In this document: positions 33,290 through 46,545 of the stretch, in pieces
Layout of the letters: every line of letters starts with the position of its first letter
Numbering within the stretch: position 1 is the first letter of the stretch
NCBI GenBank assembly: GCA_037957365.1
Contig: JARHVA010000021.1
Span: 1,803,001-1,867,000, forward strand
Direction of reading: 5' to 3'
Source: Torreya grandis
Lineage: Eukaryota > Streptophyta > Pinopsida > Cupressales > Taxaceae
Length of the DNA: 64,000 nt
The notes under the pieces: model-generated
The model's input: only the letters and a program-made list of their open reading frames with translations
What the model was told of the DNA's origin: nothing
The model's database searches: none
Position numbers and translations under genes: made by a program

Positions 33290-34699
33290 TGTCATTGGTA
33301 AGGATGAACTCTGAGATGGTGCAAGAAAATGCTTAAGTGCAAGATATTGTGTTTAAGACATAATACAAATATAAAAAACTCACTACAAGTGAAACACGTC
33401 AACCTAGTTAGTCATATAAGTCATAAATAGGACCATGTAAATAAACACTTAAAAAAAATCAAAGGCAAAGAGTAACACATATAATATGGTTTAAGCACAG
33501 TTTTGATTCCTTTAAGCCTCAAAAACACCATATTATCAATGACATGAAACATGTGGATTGTGTTAAGCAAACAACTATGAACTTGGATAATCAAATGAAT
33601 ATCTCAAGCATCAGATGAATTTCTTGAATTCATTTTTTACAAAATTAATATCATATATTTATGCTTAAGAAAGACCTCAAAGGATGTTCAATTAATATTC
33701 ATCCCTTGTTTGAAAAATTAAATGTGGTGTGTGTGTTTGAGCATAATAAATGGTGACTCATAGGGAAAATACTCCCGAGTGTTTGAGAACCTAGAATTTC
33801 TAGTAACACATCATGACAAGCCTTAAATCCTACAAATAAAGAACAAGCGAACCAAAATTTGAAATAGACTCTTACTTCTCTATGTAACATTCCAACCCTT
33901 TCCATTCCTTGGATTTATATGTGTATTCTAATGAAATCAAATCTCCTTGGTTATGACATTTTTAGCAGAGACCTGAATAAACACTGTAGGTTTCATTTTA
34001 ACTTTTGATTTTTGTAACCAAACAATAAGGGAAGCCTGGGTATTGCTCTATTGCCAGCCAAACATCCATATTCCTGATAGAGATACCTCTGATTTTACTT
34101 AAAGCCTTGTTTTATTATCAACCAAACATCCATATCCCCTGTAGAGATTTTTTAAATCATCCATCTCCTTTTTGTTTTTGTTTTTTGTTTTTTAAAGCAT
34201 AGATATAGGAGCTGTTGAGAACCACCATTGGTTGGGTGTATGTATAAAAAAATTATTTTGGTCAATATGTTCCTATCAGTGTGCCTTCAATTTTGTGTTC
34301 ATCATCTCTCATCCAAGTTTTAGCATGAAACAATGCAATTAATCATTCGAAATAAAAAGTATTTCTAAAATTTGCATGAGTATATTAGATTAAAAGTCCA
34401 GTGAACCTATCCAATCTAAGTAAACCCTAATTCAGTCATAATATGTACCCTGATTCAAGAAACTCAAGTCCTGGTAGAGAAATCCTTATGAAAATGAACT
34501 GTGCTTCCTTATGTACCATTCCCTTATTTTTGACAAGTTTCTCTTGTGACTTCAGTATAGAAAATTGGTCAGTATATTTTGCAATCTTAAGAAACTAACC
34601 TAGAAAGCATAACTAATCTATTGAAACCAAAATGCATAAAGTAGAAAAACTAATCTAGAAAATAAAAAATATATTCTACTCTTAGGCTAAATCTCCACT
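33290..34699. other. No gene seen; flank or worn 3' end of G
   Basis: AT-rich. The integrase end of G lies at about 34700, so a 3' LTR of G would fall here. I could not match this stretch to 40300-41560. A T-rich run (34170-34195) is the only simple feature. Confidence 0.35.
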
Positions 34700-34709
34700 T
34701 ATAGTTTAC

Positions 34710-35900
34710 TCAGTTGCATCTCTAGTTAGAGCAGCGATGAAGTAGTGCTTCAATAATTTTCCATTGATTGGAAAGATGAAGTCATTACATTGAAGGTCCT
34801 TCAACCAAAAGGCATTGTTATCTAAGATTTATGATATCTTATAAGGTTCAATCCACAAAGAAGTGAACTTATCATATTACCCTTTATTTTCATGTGTTTT
34901 ATCCCAAAGAAACACCAAGTTTGAAATCATGAAGGCTTTTATCTTGAATCTTTTGTCAAACCATCTCTTGATAATACCCTAATGTTTGTTGACATTATGT
35001 TGGATTACAGTTCTTGTGTCCTCCATTTGGACTATATCCAACAATCTAGACTGCACTCTTTCATCTTCTCCCATATACTTCTGCATGAATTGGTACATTG
35101 GTATCTTGAGAGCAATAGGAAGATCAATTATCATACACTAATAGAAAAAGTGAAGCCTTGGAATTATCTGTGCCTGTGTCTATCTACCCACAATTCATAT
35201 TTTAACAAGATATACCATTATCTTGGTTTGTCTTACATTGATTTTTTAATGGCATCCATCATATTTTTATTGGTAGACTCAGTTACTCCATTCCATTGTG
35301 GATAATAGTTCGAAGAAAACTTGATTGTGTTTTTGTTGTCATAGACCCATTCTGTAAATTTAGAAGATTGAAACATTGGACCACTATCACAAACTAAGGA
35401 AATGGGAGTGTCAAACCTAGTTAATATATTTTCTTATAGAAACTTGATGACATCAATTGCTCTAAAATTCTTAGTGGTTATAGTTTGTGTCCACTTGGGG
35501 TAGTAATCAATAGATATGATGACAAATTTGTGTCATGCTAAATAATTTGGGTTTATGACCCCAAAAAAATCAATACCCTATTGTTCAAAGGGATATCCTT
35601 CAGTAACCAGTTGGAAATGCATGGCAGCATTTACTTCTCTCTTCCCAAACACTTGGCAATCATGACAAGCCCTAACATGGTTATGTTCACCCTTGAAGAT
35701 TGTAGGCCAGTAGTATTCCATCCTCATAATCTTGTGTTGTGTTTCTTAAGGGATACTCACTGCCAATATTTTGATGTAAGTTGTTCAGGATATATATAGC
35801 TTCTTTTTTTGAAATGCATCTCAGATATATGCCTTCATAGTTATTTCTATATGGCATCCTTTTTTTAATCATGTAGTGAGTTAATTTGAACACAAGGGCT
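34710..35900 (-). pseudogene. Integrase of element G
   Basis: Minus-strand frames: N-terminal ..MPYRNNYEGIYLRCISKKEA.. (35893-35687), core ..GIDFFGVINPNYLA.., ..ITTKNFRAIDVIKFL.., ..VCDSGPMFQSSKF.., ..WNGVTESTNKNMMDAI.. (35580-35240), and C-terminal ..NDFIFPINGKLLKHYF.. near 34760. The DDE residues read D, D and E, all present, but many stops interrupt the frame. Confidence 0.82.
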
Positions 35901-35999
35901 CACTTCTACTCTTTTTTTAGTACACGAGGACATGTAGATGTGAGTAGGTAATGGATGATATGTGAATATCATTCACCCCGAGCTACTTGTGTCTCATTA

Positions 36000-36420
36000 A
36001 TTTACTCAACACTGATGCATGGATTAGTTTTTGTCATCAATTGGATGAATCCTTGGCCTCTTACCATCTTTCTTGGTTTACGTTCAAGATAATTTTTTTT
36101 GTAACTTTGCCATCCTTTTGCCTCTTCTTTCACCCAACTCATTCTAGCTAAGCATGAGCTTGATAGCTGGGTCAAGGACGATGGCATATGTTTTATTCTT
36201 TCAAATTTAATGCCTAAATTTTTTGATAACTTTAATCAAGGCATATCTCTATTTTTTAATCATGGAGTATTTCAACTCTGTATCCTTTAGATTGGTACTC
36301 ATGAAGTCAATGGGATATTCATTTTCTTCTACCTTTTATGTAAGTACTACAACAGTATATTATAAAATAAATGAATAAAGATAATTTTTTTTATTGAAGT
36401 CTGGACTAATCATAACTAGA
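36000..36420 (-). pseudogene. Gypsy-type RNase H of element G
   Basis: Minus-strand fragments ..IYSFILQYTVVVL.., ..EYPIDFMSTNLKDTELKYSMI.., then ..ELGERRGKWMAKLQ correspond to the RNase H of B (..ISFMSYPLKDHELKYSNMEK.., ..EFGMKRDNWIAKI). Catalytic Asp positions are not reliable here. Confidence 0.72.
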
Positions 36421-36599
36421 TCTTGGACAATTACAACTTTGATGTCCTAGAAAGATTTCCTAGCATATGTTATCCACTCGATCTTGGAATCCTGTTTCAT
36501 CATAACATTTAATGGATTGATAATCTCTGCAAAACCAGAAATAAATTTCATTACAAAGTTAATCTTGCCAAAAAAATATTTTAGCTCTTTCTTGTTGTT

Positions 36600-37450
36600 A
36601 GGTGGGGTTAAATTAGAAATGGTTTGAACCCATTCTAGATCGATGGAGATCTCATCTTTGGTGATGATATGGTTGAGAAACTTTCCTTCGGTAACTCCAA
36701 AGATGTTATTCTTTGGATTGAGAGAGACCTCATATCTTCTGTATTTGTTGAAGACCTTTTACAAATGGTCTACAAGATCTATTCTATTTTTGAAAACATA
36801 GTGAGGTCATCCATGTAGATTATGATACACTTCCCCACCAATACCTAAAAGATAAATTTCATTGATCTTTGGAAGGTGGCTCTCACGTTAATTAGGTCGA
36901 ATGACATCCTTTTATATACAAAAGTTCCCCACTTGGTGGTGAAGGCAATTTTTATTCTATCTTTTAATTCAACTAGTACTTGATTGTAGCCCAAGAATCC
37001 ATCTAAGAAACACCTCATCTAAGATAGACTTACCATCTGAATTACCTCATCCAAAGAGTGTAGAGGATAATTGTCTTTTTCTAGTGCTTTATTTAGGTTT
37101 ATAAAATCAACACAAACTCTAATTTCTCCATTATTCTTTCTAATTGGTATGAGATTGGACACCTAAGTCAAATGTCTAATTGGGAAAATAATTTTAACAT
37201 ATTTTTAACTTTTGTAATTCAATTTGTATGAGACATTTAAGGATTGGATTCAAATGCCTCTATCTTTCCCTGAAAGGCTTGTGCTCTGGTTTCAGGGGAA
37301 TGGTGAGAGTGATCACCCTATGGTCAAATACCTTCAAGTCATCATATTCCATGCAATGACATATTTTTATTCTACAATCAATCTCTTCAACCTTTGCTTT
37401 TCATTTTATGTGCAACTCAAGCCCACATTCACAAACTGGGGATGCTGGTA
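36600..37450 (-). pseudogene. Reverse transcriptase of element G
   Basis: Minus-strand frame reads ..NNGEIRVCVDFINLNKALEKDNYPL.. (37160-37060), ..CFLDGFLGYNQVLVELKD.., ..GTFVYKRMSFDLINVRATFQRSM.., and the active-site box YMDD (36806-36817 in IIIYMDDLTMFSK). The YMDD is intact but stops precede and follow it. Confidence 0.85.
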
Positions 37451-37839
37451 AGTTCCTAGATTTTCCTTGATGAAATCAGACTCTATTGCCTTGAGTTGTT
37501 TTTGTTTTTGAGCCTGTAGATATACATCAAAATGTCATTCCAAGGAGACCATGCCCAAAGGAATGAGATTATCCTTAAGTTTCAAAATGCCATCTTCTCC
37601 CAAGTTTTCAATCTAAATTGGCACACTATCTTCATTTATTATATAATCTTCAAAAACCCCATAACTATTCATGAATTACACAATCTATTGATCATTTTTG
37701 AACACCTAAAAATTGTCCATGTTTTTTGGGATAAAATGGCAAGCAACCAGATCCTCTAAGAATTTTTGTATTTTTTGACTCTTAGAGTGGTGCCAGATTG
37801 GTAGCTAAAACTACTAAAAAATCTATTGTTTGGTTTTCT

Positions 37840-38180
37840 TTACTTGGGATGGCTTTGATGTTAAATGCTTTGAAGGACTCAATCGGGTCCCATGCTTGGT
37901 TCTTGTACTTTTTTAAATAAGTGAGTTTGCATTGATATTTGTTTATGATTTGGTTCACAACTGACTCAAAGGCACTGAAGATTTGTAGTTGCTTAACATT
38001 ATGCTTTAGTACAAACTACAAGTCTACAATGAGAGTTTCATATTCAACTCTATTGTTGGTACATGAGAATTACAACTTGTAGGTGGTTAGGTATTGTTTC
38101 CCTTCTAGATTTGTGAGGGCCACACTGATACCAAAACCTTGCTTTGATCAGGCACCATCAAAATGAAGGGTCCATAATTG
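37840..38180 (-). pseudogene. Archaeal-type RNase H (aRNH) of element G
   Basis: Minus-strand frame with three stops: WTLHFDGA.SKQGFGISVAL.., then ..FSCTNNRVEYETLIVDL.., then ..DPIESFKAFNIKAIPSKEN. The catalytic FDGA is kept. It lies between protease (about 38630) and RT (from 37450), as in B. Confidence 0.8.
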
Positions 38181-38349
38181 AGAAGGACCTTCAAATTTTG
38201 TTCATGAAACTTCTATTTGGTGATAAAAGTATACACACACGGATGTGAAGAGATGAAGTCAATATTCTCATTCTTTGAGTTTTACTTGGTAATCAAATAC
38301 CTCATCTTTGGCTCTCGATCTACCCTCATCTAGTTTGATACTCCTTTCC

Positions 38350-38700
38350 AAGGCAGCCACATGTGTGAAAAATTGATGGCCATGTTGTCATTTAATGTTT
38401 TTGACTAGTCTCGACTTAGCAATAGACTATGTGCTTCCAAAGTGTCCACAACCAAAATATCAATGGTCTATTACACACGTGGTTTTGATACCAACTAGAT
38501 ACACATATTTTTTAATTCTCTGACACATTAGACCAAATACTTATCTAGTTGCAGAATCACTCTTTTTGACTTATTTGGAGTCAAACCCAACTTCTGGAAG
38601 ACAACTATCAACATCACATTGGCCGAGGCTCTAGAGTCAACCAAGCAATTATGTACATTTTTTTTGAACATTTAGACAATTAATAAGAATAATGTCACTT
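38350..38700 (-). pseudogene. Aspartic protease of element G
   Basis: Minus-strand fragment NCLVDSRASANVMLIVVFQKLGL near 38640-38570. The active-site triplet DSG reads DSR (one G-to-A change from GGA). The surrounding wording matches the protease of B and E (..NCII..SDNVMPAKVVESLGL). Confidence 0.75.
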
Positions 38701-38750
38701 CAGGTTTATCTTCATATCCCATCATGTTAGCGTGGGTAGCTTTGGACTTG

Positions 38751-40301
38751 TCAGATGTCCTTCATGTCAGAGATTTGAGCAATAACTCTTTGTTTAGTGG
38801 TTTGAGCCAATTCGTGGAGGCTGATATTAGCCTTAATATTCTTCATATCCTTGACAATGTTGTATCCTCCTTTACCTTGATGTTCTGATCTTTGCAGCTG
38901 GTCCTCCTTGAGAAGATGCAGATTGTTGTCAGCCTTGGAATCAGGAGTAACAATGTTATTATTAGGAGGTGTTAATGTATTCATGGGTTGCTTACTCATG
39001 AGATTGTAAATATTCCTTACCTGATGGTGCTATGAAAGGCATGGAGCTCATCAATATGATCTTTAGGTTCATTGCCATCTTCCACTAGGAAAGGGAAGTC
39101 ATAAGTCTCACAGACCATTGTTGTACTAGAATTCCCTGAGGCATTAGATGAAGATGGCTCTAATTGATTAGCAAAATTCACCTGTTTATCCATCTCCTTC
39201 TAAAATATCTTGAAAGTAGTACAAAATTTGATGTAGTCTAATTTATCATGATGCGATGTGTTGTGGACCCTGCACCAATTAGGAAGGGTTGCTTTCATGA
39301 TATTGATCTCTGGTACCCTATTGGATGGCACTTATTATTCTTGATTATTTATAGAACTATTGAAAGTTTTATATATATATATATAGAATCCAAATATCTT
39401 ATTAGTATTTTGACCTCTAGTGTTATCCATACACTTCTACATGTTCAAAAATTCATTGTTTAATATTTGTACCATTCTCTGGATTGATTCTAATTTTGTT
39501 TTTATAGAATCAGAATTGGTATCTTGTGATGTAACAATATTAACCGATATCAAGGAATGATTCAAGTTTTGTCAGCTATGCACATAATTATTCAGGAAGC
39601 TGAGGTGTTGATTGGGTGGAACCTGAATTAAAGGCAATTGGTTATACACCTGGTTTTGACTTCAGACTATAGTATTTTAGTTTGCATTTGGAATTGAACT
39701 AAAATACAAGAAAATAGGACCAAGGTTGAGTGGGGCCAAGAACTACAACTGAGAATTCAGTTATCTATGTTGATAGCTTCAGCATAAGCTAAAGTTAGTG
39801 TGTCGACATTAGTGGCTCTGTGTAAGAAAACAACAGTCATGAGATCTAAGGAATGTTGATACATATCATGGGCCAACCCTTCATTAGGCATGTAAATAAT
39901 CTCCAACCTGCTATATATCTTCTAAAATCTAGCATTAAAGACTTAGATTGGCTCATTGGGTTCTCGTCTCATGCTAACAAAGTGCTGGTAAATAACACTT
40001 GCATTGGTGACCTGGCTAATTGTGCCAAAAAAGTGTTTTGATAGTCTTCCTAAGAGGCAAGGGAAACTTCTAGGATATTTATAAACTAGTCGTAGGTCAC
40101 ATCTTGTAATGTGAAGGGGAAAAATCTGCATGCCACGTCTTTATGGGTTACATTCAAGATCCCTAGGGTAGTTTTAAAGGCCTTGATGTGTTCTTTTGAA
40201 TTCCTTCCTCCCAATGGAGAAAAGGAAGACAAATATTCATTTGAATTTCTAGGTAAGTCATGGACAACTCTAACAACATTGATAGCAGAACTAGTCAACA
40301 A
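38751..40301 (-). pseudogene. gag of element G
   Basis: Minus-strand frames 40301-40086 (MLTSSAINVVRVVHDLPRN.., ..HIKAFKTTLGILNVTHKDVACRFFPFTLQDV..) and onward to about 39850 resemble the retrotransposon gag domain (..H...F...........D...R.F...L.G.A..W). The tail 38999-38751 (..MNTLTPPNNNIVTPDSK..) is a low-complexity linker to protease. An (AT)n run lies at about 39368-39386. Confidence 0.65.
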
Positions 40302-40319
40302 GGTTAGGCCCTGAGCTCG

Positions 40320-41560
40320 AATCTAGAATTGGCGCTGATGTAGAGGCTGGGCCATCGGGTGTATTCGAAGATGAGGTTGTCTACCTAGAGAGAATAATTG
40401 AGCCCTAATTTCTATCCTAACTCCTTTAGCAAACCTAAATTATATATGAATTTTCAAAGGTGGGAATAGTAAGTTAGTGTCTAAGGTTGACCTTGTTAGT
40501 CTTTTGGGCACTTTCAATGTAACTCAAGTGATCTTTTCAAATAAAAAATAAAAATAGAGGTTTAATCCCTCCTTCGAAGACCTAGATTATCTATCTGTTG
40601 ATGTGGGTTTTATACACACCACATAGACCTTTATGATTTATCCTCTAACATTTTATGATAAGTGAAATTATTTCCCTCCAAGGCACAAGTTGCAAGGTAT
40701 TTGGTCTTATAACAACTTGTTGGTAGAATAATGGTGAATGATACAGATTGTTTCCCATAGATGGGTTGGCTATGGGTGAACCTAGATCTACTTAAAATAG
40801 GTGTTAGGATGATGGTTTTAACTAAGGTGGGTAGGAATTCTAAAATAAACTCAAAAAAGAGGGAAGAAAAGAAGTTTGTGAACCACACAATATGAAAACT
40901 TTCAAGACCAACATTTGAACTAAAGATCAAAATATCAATATTTGTTGTAAGTTGTTGTAGTACACCAATAATCAAACACAATAAGGAGTCAATAGAAACC
41001 AAAACATAGTAAACTTAAACATGTATAACCAAATGTTATTATGTTTGTTAGATTGTTATTGCACATATGTAAAGGGGAATTATGATCAACATGCAAAAGG
41101 CATTTGAATCAGCTATAGCTTAAAGTAAATAATTGTATTAGAAAGATAACTCATGCACAATCAAAAAACTAAGATATTAGAATGACAACATTTCTTACAC
41201 AATCCATAGAATTAAAAAAGAATCAAGATTTGCACATCAAGATCAATTTAACAAAACTTCTCAGACTTTCCTATTAATCTCAATAGCCATAAATCTCCTC
41301 CCTTTGGGAATTGGAGGTTACAAGTATATATAGGCTTGGGATGGGGAAGACCTCATCTCTCAAATAAAGTTTAAAAAATACATATAAAAAAATAAGAATT
41401 ATGTCTAGATTTTATACAAAGGATGAGTATACAACATTAGTTGCTCAAAATAGATTTTTTTACCTAAAAATATAATATATACATGCAAACAGACTAGGAA
41501 CCGGAGCTCTAACTTAGTCAAAACATGCAAGTACATATTTATTTTAAATTGGATTTGATG
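40320..41560. other. No gene seen between G and repeat Q copy 2
   Basis: AT-rich; it should contain the 5' LTR and primer site of G if they survive, but none is recognisable. Confidence 0.35.
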
Positions 41561-44405
41561 TGGCACCACTAGCCAAAGAAGATGCTAGAGATGGTGGAGC
41601 CAAAGTTGTAGCTGAAGTAGCTATAGATAAACCCAAAGTATACGCTAGATGTGGGACATAAGTAGACCCAGTCTAAATGTGCACTAGCATGTGCCTAGAA
41701 AGCTGAGTAGTCTGAAGTAAAGTAGGCATGATGTACAATGTTGTCATTACTTGCTTAGTTACTTCCCTCTGAAGGTGTCAATGGTTTCAAAATCAAGCAA
41801 TGGCCTTTTGAACAACTATGGAAGCTTATTCATCATCTTCTTATGGGTACCTAGTATGGCTCTAACCTCATCATTCAAGGCCTCAATTCATATGATCTTG
41901 TCCCTTGCAGAATTAAAATAGCATTATTTCAGCATTAGTTATGTAGACAATGCCTTCTATCTCAACTCTAAAGCTATCCACTATTGTTCATATAATATTT
42001 TCAAAATTTAGCCTAGAGACTAATTGCCCCTACTGTGTATTTACTTGAATGACTCTTAAATCTCTCAGGATAATGACTACCTCTCTTTCTTGATTTTTAA
42101 ACTAATGAACAAGGGCTCACATCTCTTGGTGCGACTCAAGTAAATTGTCTCTTTTTGTAGCTACAAAATTTTGGACCCATGCAACTTCAATGGAAATTAT
42201 TGGATTAAAATGAGTATAAGATTTATTCCTAGTTGTTTGATCGAGGGAATGAAGGTTACCATCAATATCTTTTAGTTTATTAAACAAATGCAAAACATCT
42301 CCCCATTTGGGTTGAGAAGTGGCCTTTATGGATTCTATTGACTCAATGGTGTAAAAAAACTTCCTCGCCATCCACTATAAACTATCCACTATCTCCTTTG
42401 GGGCATAGATGGTGTTAACCTCTAGCTACTTATGTATTGTCTGATCAAAACTTATGAACATTTACTTTATAACTCCTCCTCATCGCATCTACAAAACTAC
42501 ACAAATCTCCCTAATTTTATCAAGGTTTGAAGGATTCAACTTCCTTCTCTTAATTATAAATAAGATATCTTCTCTCTACTCAAGTTCTATTTATTGACCC
42601 TCAATAGCTAAAATCTTCCTCTTGACTTTTCTCAAATTACTAGTATGTTTGTCCAAATGAAATTTAACTGTAGTCTACTTAATTATCACCAAGTCTTGCT
42701 TGCCTATCTCTTCCTCCTACTGTAACTACCTAATCTATGAAGGAATATTTAGAGCAACTGGTTGCTCTATTTGTTTAGTAGGCTCTACTGATTATGTTGT
42801 CTAATCTTAAGTGATTGAAAGGGATGACCTAGGGGGTAACATAGTTATGGGGGAAGCTATCCCTATTGCAGGAAATAGAGGTATTATTTTTATCCAACCA
42901 GTAACCTATCTTTGGACTGGTATGTCAATTACATATTTAGCCTTCCTTTTTGCCTTGCTAGTTGAGACTACTGGTGAGTATGACCAAGTGGCATGGTCAA
43001 TAGGCATCTCTATTTGGGTGGTCATCTTAGGAAGATTGGCCAGCATGGAAAAAAGGGAGGCAGACACCAAGTTTTTTAAATGTACCCTTGTGTTAGGTTG
43101 AAAAGATTGAGGATTGGTACCATTAAAGAATAAATAGGTCATCAGGTTATTTAATAGATTTTGCACATAATTAGTAATAGAGGTATAAACAACCCCAACA
43201 TTCATAATAGTGGTTGCCATGGAGTTTATAGAAATACACTGGGCTATGGTAGGAAAAATGGGTAATGTGGCACCCTGAAGCTAGGTAATCTGGCTTAAAG
43301 AATACAAAGAATGTGTTATACCAATATTAATTACAAAAATTGAATAAGTAGTTATAGAATGTGGATTTGAAGAACTTACAACCAAAGGAGGACTACCTGG
43401 ATTACTAGTCGTGTAATGGTTGGAAGTAGAGAGATTGGAGGTGTACTTGGGGATGGCCCCTAAATTGTAGTTTACAGTTCTAATTCTGCCTCTCCTTCTA
43501 CATCTCCCTCTTTATCTGATAATAATTTAGTAGCAATTGAGCTACCATCTCCTTTGCCAAATTCTTCAAATTCGGCTTTCAATTCTATTTTCCCTAAGTG
43601 CTTTACTCACCTAGCCACTCATCTTTTGGATCTGACTATGTGGTCTCACTAATTAAGCATGACTCTTCAATGTCAAGCCCTGATAGGAATTCATCTTCAG
43701 TTTTTTTTTTTCATCATTGTCATAAACTATGACAGGGTCTAATATTCTTGTACCCATCCTTCTATCACCTCCCTATTTAGGGACTTCTATAGGTAGTTAT
43801 TTCACTAACACCTTTTGGGGAGAAACATGTGGGGTCTTGGGCTTCCTTGTATAGGAGAGTTTTATTTTAGCAGTAGTAGAGGTTGATCCAGTAGGAGGTG
43901 GAGTAGACAATGAAAGAATGGTGATTTTAGGTGATAATGGGGTGACAAGAATAGTTACTATTGGAAGAATGATGGTTGGTGAAGTGGGTTGACTAATAGT
44001 TTGAGTTTAATAGTGTTGGTGGTGTCAAAGAAAAAGAAGTAACATGTACCTGAGACAAAAATGAAAGAAGGGTTACTTATTGTGAAATAGTTAGTGAAGG
44101 CAAGGGCAACATGGAAAATATATTAGTTACTCCAATGATACTTGTAGGCCTTTTTTCTTCAATTTTTCACTATGGAGAGGCAACAACAACTGTGTATGTA
44201 GGAGAAGTTGGAGGATTCCCAACTCTTTTTTCAATATAAACTACTATAGATGGGTTAGTGTCTTCTTGTATTTATTCTCCTCCCTAAGGAGGGGGTCCAT
44301 GAATGGGTTTGGAAACCCATTCCCGCTTCTCAATCCTTTTGGTGTCCTCTCTAGTGATAGTAGGATCATATTGGATCCTTTGAACCACAATCATCGACAT
44401 GTTGG
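41560..44405 (-). repeat. Repeat Q copy 2, interrupted by element D
   Basis: From about 42160 to 44405 this matches 3180-5400, including ..KWGDVLHLFNKLKDIDGNLHS.. (42371-42117) and ..VYTSITNYVQNLLN.. (43220-42906). The match stops abruptly at ..gacatgttgg (44405), where D begins; in copy 1 the sequence continues ttctatgcatc. The remaining part of this copy should lie beyond D, outside the window. Confidence 0.65.
44401..44405. repeat. Left target-site sequence of D (GTTGG)
   Basis: GTTGG directly precedes the TG of the D LTR and is present uninterrupted in Q copy 1 near 5418-5422. The partner copy lies outside the window. Confidence 0.6.
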
Positions 44406-45740
44406 TGTAGACACCAAAAATTCGCACACTGCAATTCCAAATGTCAAAACACCCTTGGACTACCTTAGGACCCCATTAGAACAAATTTAGCTTTTTGACC
44501 CCTCATCAAGCCTAAAAATGGTTAGTTTGACTGAATAAACCCACCCTTTAACCTAATTTTTGTCTTGGCCCTCAACTATTGATGGTCAGGATGATCGTTG
44601 ATGGTCACCTTGATTGCTGATGGTCAGGGTCCACCATCCCAATCCCTAACATGCAAACATCCACCTTGATTTTTTAAAAATAATTCATCTAAATCCATGT
44701 GCAAGCCATTGCATACATGAATTATAATTAGAAAACCCAGTTAATGTCTTGTTGTACCTCTCCTTCCTTGCCTATAAAAAGAGAGGAGCAGAAGGTGAAA
44801 GGGACCCGCATCCACAACTATCAAGAGATTTTGCATCTAGAGCTTTCTTTTGCAGGTGTTCTTTAATCAATCCAGTGATCCAACAATCATTATAGAGAGC
44901 CAACTTGTTGCTACCCCTCGATTGACAGCCAAGTATCGTGACTCTATTGGAATCACACCAAATTCTATCAACAAGCCAACTACCTCAACTACTCACCCAA
45001 TCAATCTGTCATAAGCTAAGTATTTGTTTTATAGTATTCAATCATTTTATTTGTATTTTGTAATTATCCCAACACAAGCCAACCTCCTGGAATTACCTTC
45101 TAGAATCTTGTTAATAAGTTATTTATCAATCCAAGCCAACACATGGTAACCACCGATGGTTGTCTCAACTGTCGACCGTCTGTCCAACTGTTGACAGTTA
45201 TCCTAAACGTCGGCGATCAATATGGCAGAAAATAATAACAAGTTATTGTCACCCTCTTACCCCCAACCAAATCCAATTATCTATGTCCCTATCTATTCAC
45301 AGACCCCTATTTGATTTTATGAAACATACTTGATCCGTTTAGCAGTAGTATTACCCTGCTTATTGCTATATTAGTCATTTCTAGTCTATTTATTTAGCAA
45401 AAATTTATTGTATTCAATTTTAGTAAATTTTAATTATTGATGCAAGTACTTTATCATTATGTTTATAAACTTAATTATTTAAAACATGTATATTGATATC
45501 CCCCAAGGAAGCTCTTGCTTCTGAGATATAGCTAACGCTAGGCATTCCACCTAGTTATCTATCTAACAAATAAATCTTTTTAATGATGTCTTATTTGCAG
45601 GTCATCCTCCCAAGCCAAAGAGGAGCTCTTCATAATCATTTGATTCAATGCATGCACAACCAAATAGGGTTTTCAACAATACCTGTATTTAATTTTTTAT
45701 TCTTTATTTCTCAAAATATAAGTTAAAATTCACTGAAATA
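44406..45740 (+). repeat. 5' LTR of element D
   Basis: 1335 bp; starts TGTAGACACC and ends CACTGAAATA (A ends TAGAAACA). The last 250 bases parallel A (..cccccaaggaagct..ttgc.., ..gtcatcctccc.agccaaagaggag..). In place of the CCGACGTCGG clusters it has GATGGTCAGG-type repeats (44578-44635) and a run with TGTCGACCGT and ACGTCGGCG (45150-45215). The end call rests on comparison with A; no 3' LTR is available. Confidence 0.8.
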
Positions 45741-45743
45741 TTT

Positions 45744-45762
45744 TGGCACGCCTAGTGGGACC
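45744..45762 (+). other. Primer-binding site of D
   Basis: TGGCACGCCTAGTGGGACC, one base different from A (11012-11030). Confidence 0.8.
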
Positions 45763-46545
45763 CTTGTGTCTTTACTTGTGTTTCATTTGTTTGCATCTAT
45801 ATGCTTTTCTCTCTATTCTATGCTCATAAATGAAATCAAGGTTTCTTTTGGGCTTAAAATTGACTGCATACATTGGTTTCTTACAAGTTTATCACATAGT
45901 TTAAATTAAGGCAAAGTAATTCGATCATAACATCACTTTTTCTACACACACTAAACCAAACTACTTTCATTAATTAAACATGAAACAAACTTGATATAAA
46001 GTTTGACTAGGATTTCATCACCTAGAGGTTGCCTTACCCTTTCCCAACAATCCTACGTGGAGGTTATTACCAAGGGAAGAACCAACTCAGCTCTCTGGTT
46101 AAGTATAAACTCTAAAAATTGATATATTTTGGCTAAAAACCTGACACTCTTATTGTTGCAGTGTGTGAAGTGAGCGGGTAGGCCCCAATACCAAGCCACA
46201 TATTGATTCCCAATATAGATATTTTTGATATCCCAAACACAACCTAAAACCAACCATAGACTTATTTTCTAGTACCCGATCTACAAGCCAATTTCAGTCA
46301 CACAATTTCTTGAAAGCTTAAGGCATAAGCCAAAAGAGAGACTAAAAATAACCTTTAGGACATAACATACTTTTTAGAATGTGATTGTTTTTTTGTCATT
46401 GCTTATCTTCTCTCTATTTGAGTGGTGAGATTGTTTGTGTACTCTCTTTCCCTTATCTCGTATCGTTCTAACTCATTAGCAACAAAAGAACCTAGAAAAA
46501 CAAAACCCATCACCAAGCCGATCAACCTCTTCTACCTCCTCATCC
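45763..46545 (+). other. Leader of D
   Basis: Untranslated; 46000-46330 aligns with 11395-11700 of A. No gene. Confidence 0.65.

Larger units (their letters stand above)
34700..40301 (-). mobile_element. Element G: old Ty3/gypsy element without visible LTRs
   Basis: Minus-strand domains in the order gag, protease, aRNH, RT, RNase H, integrase, all heavily broken. The order and the wording of the RT and integrase place it in the same lineage as B. Divergence from B is much greater than among B, E and F. No LTR pair, primer site or target duplication could be found, which suggests age or terminal loss. Confidence 0.8.

Noticed and set aside
33290..34699. 3' LTR of element G
   Set aside because: I compared it with 40320-41560 and found no convincing shared stretch beyond scattered AT-rich words.
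34700..40301. An endogenous pararetrovirus (caulimovirus-like) copy
   Set aside because: An integrase core with D, D and E and a gypsy RNase H are present and no movement protein is seen, so G is an ordinary Ty3/gypsy element.
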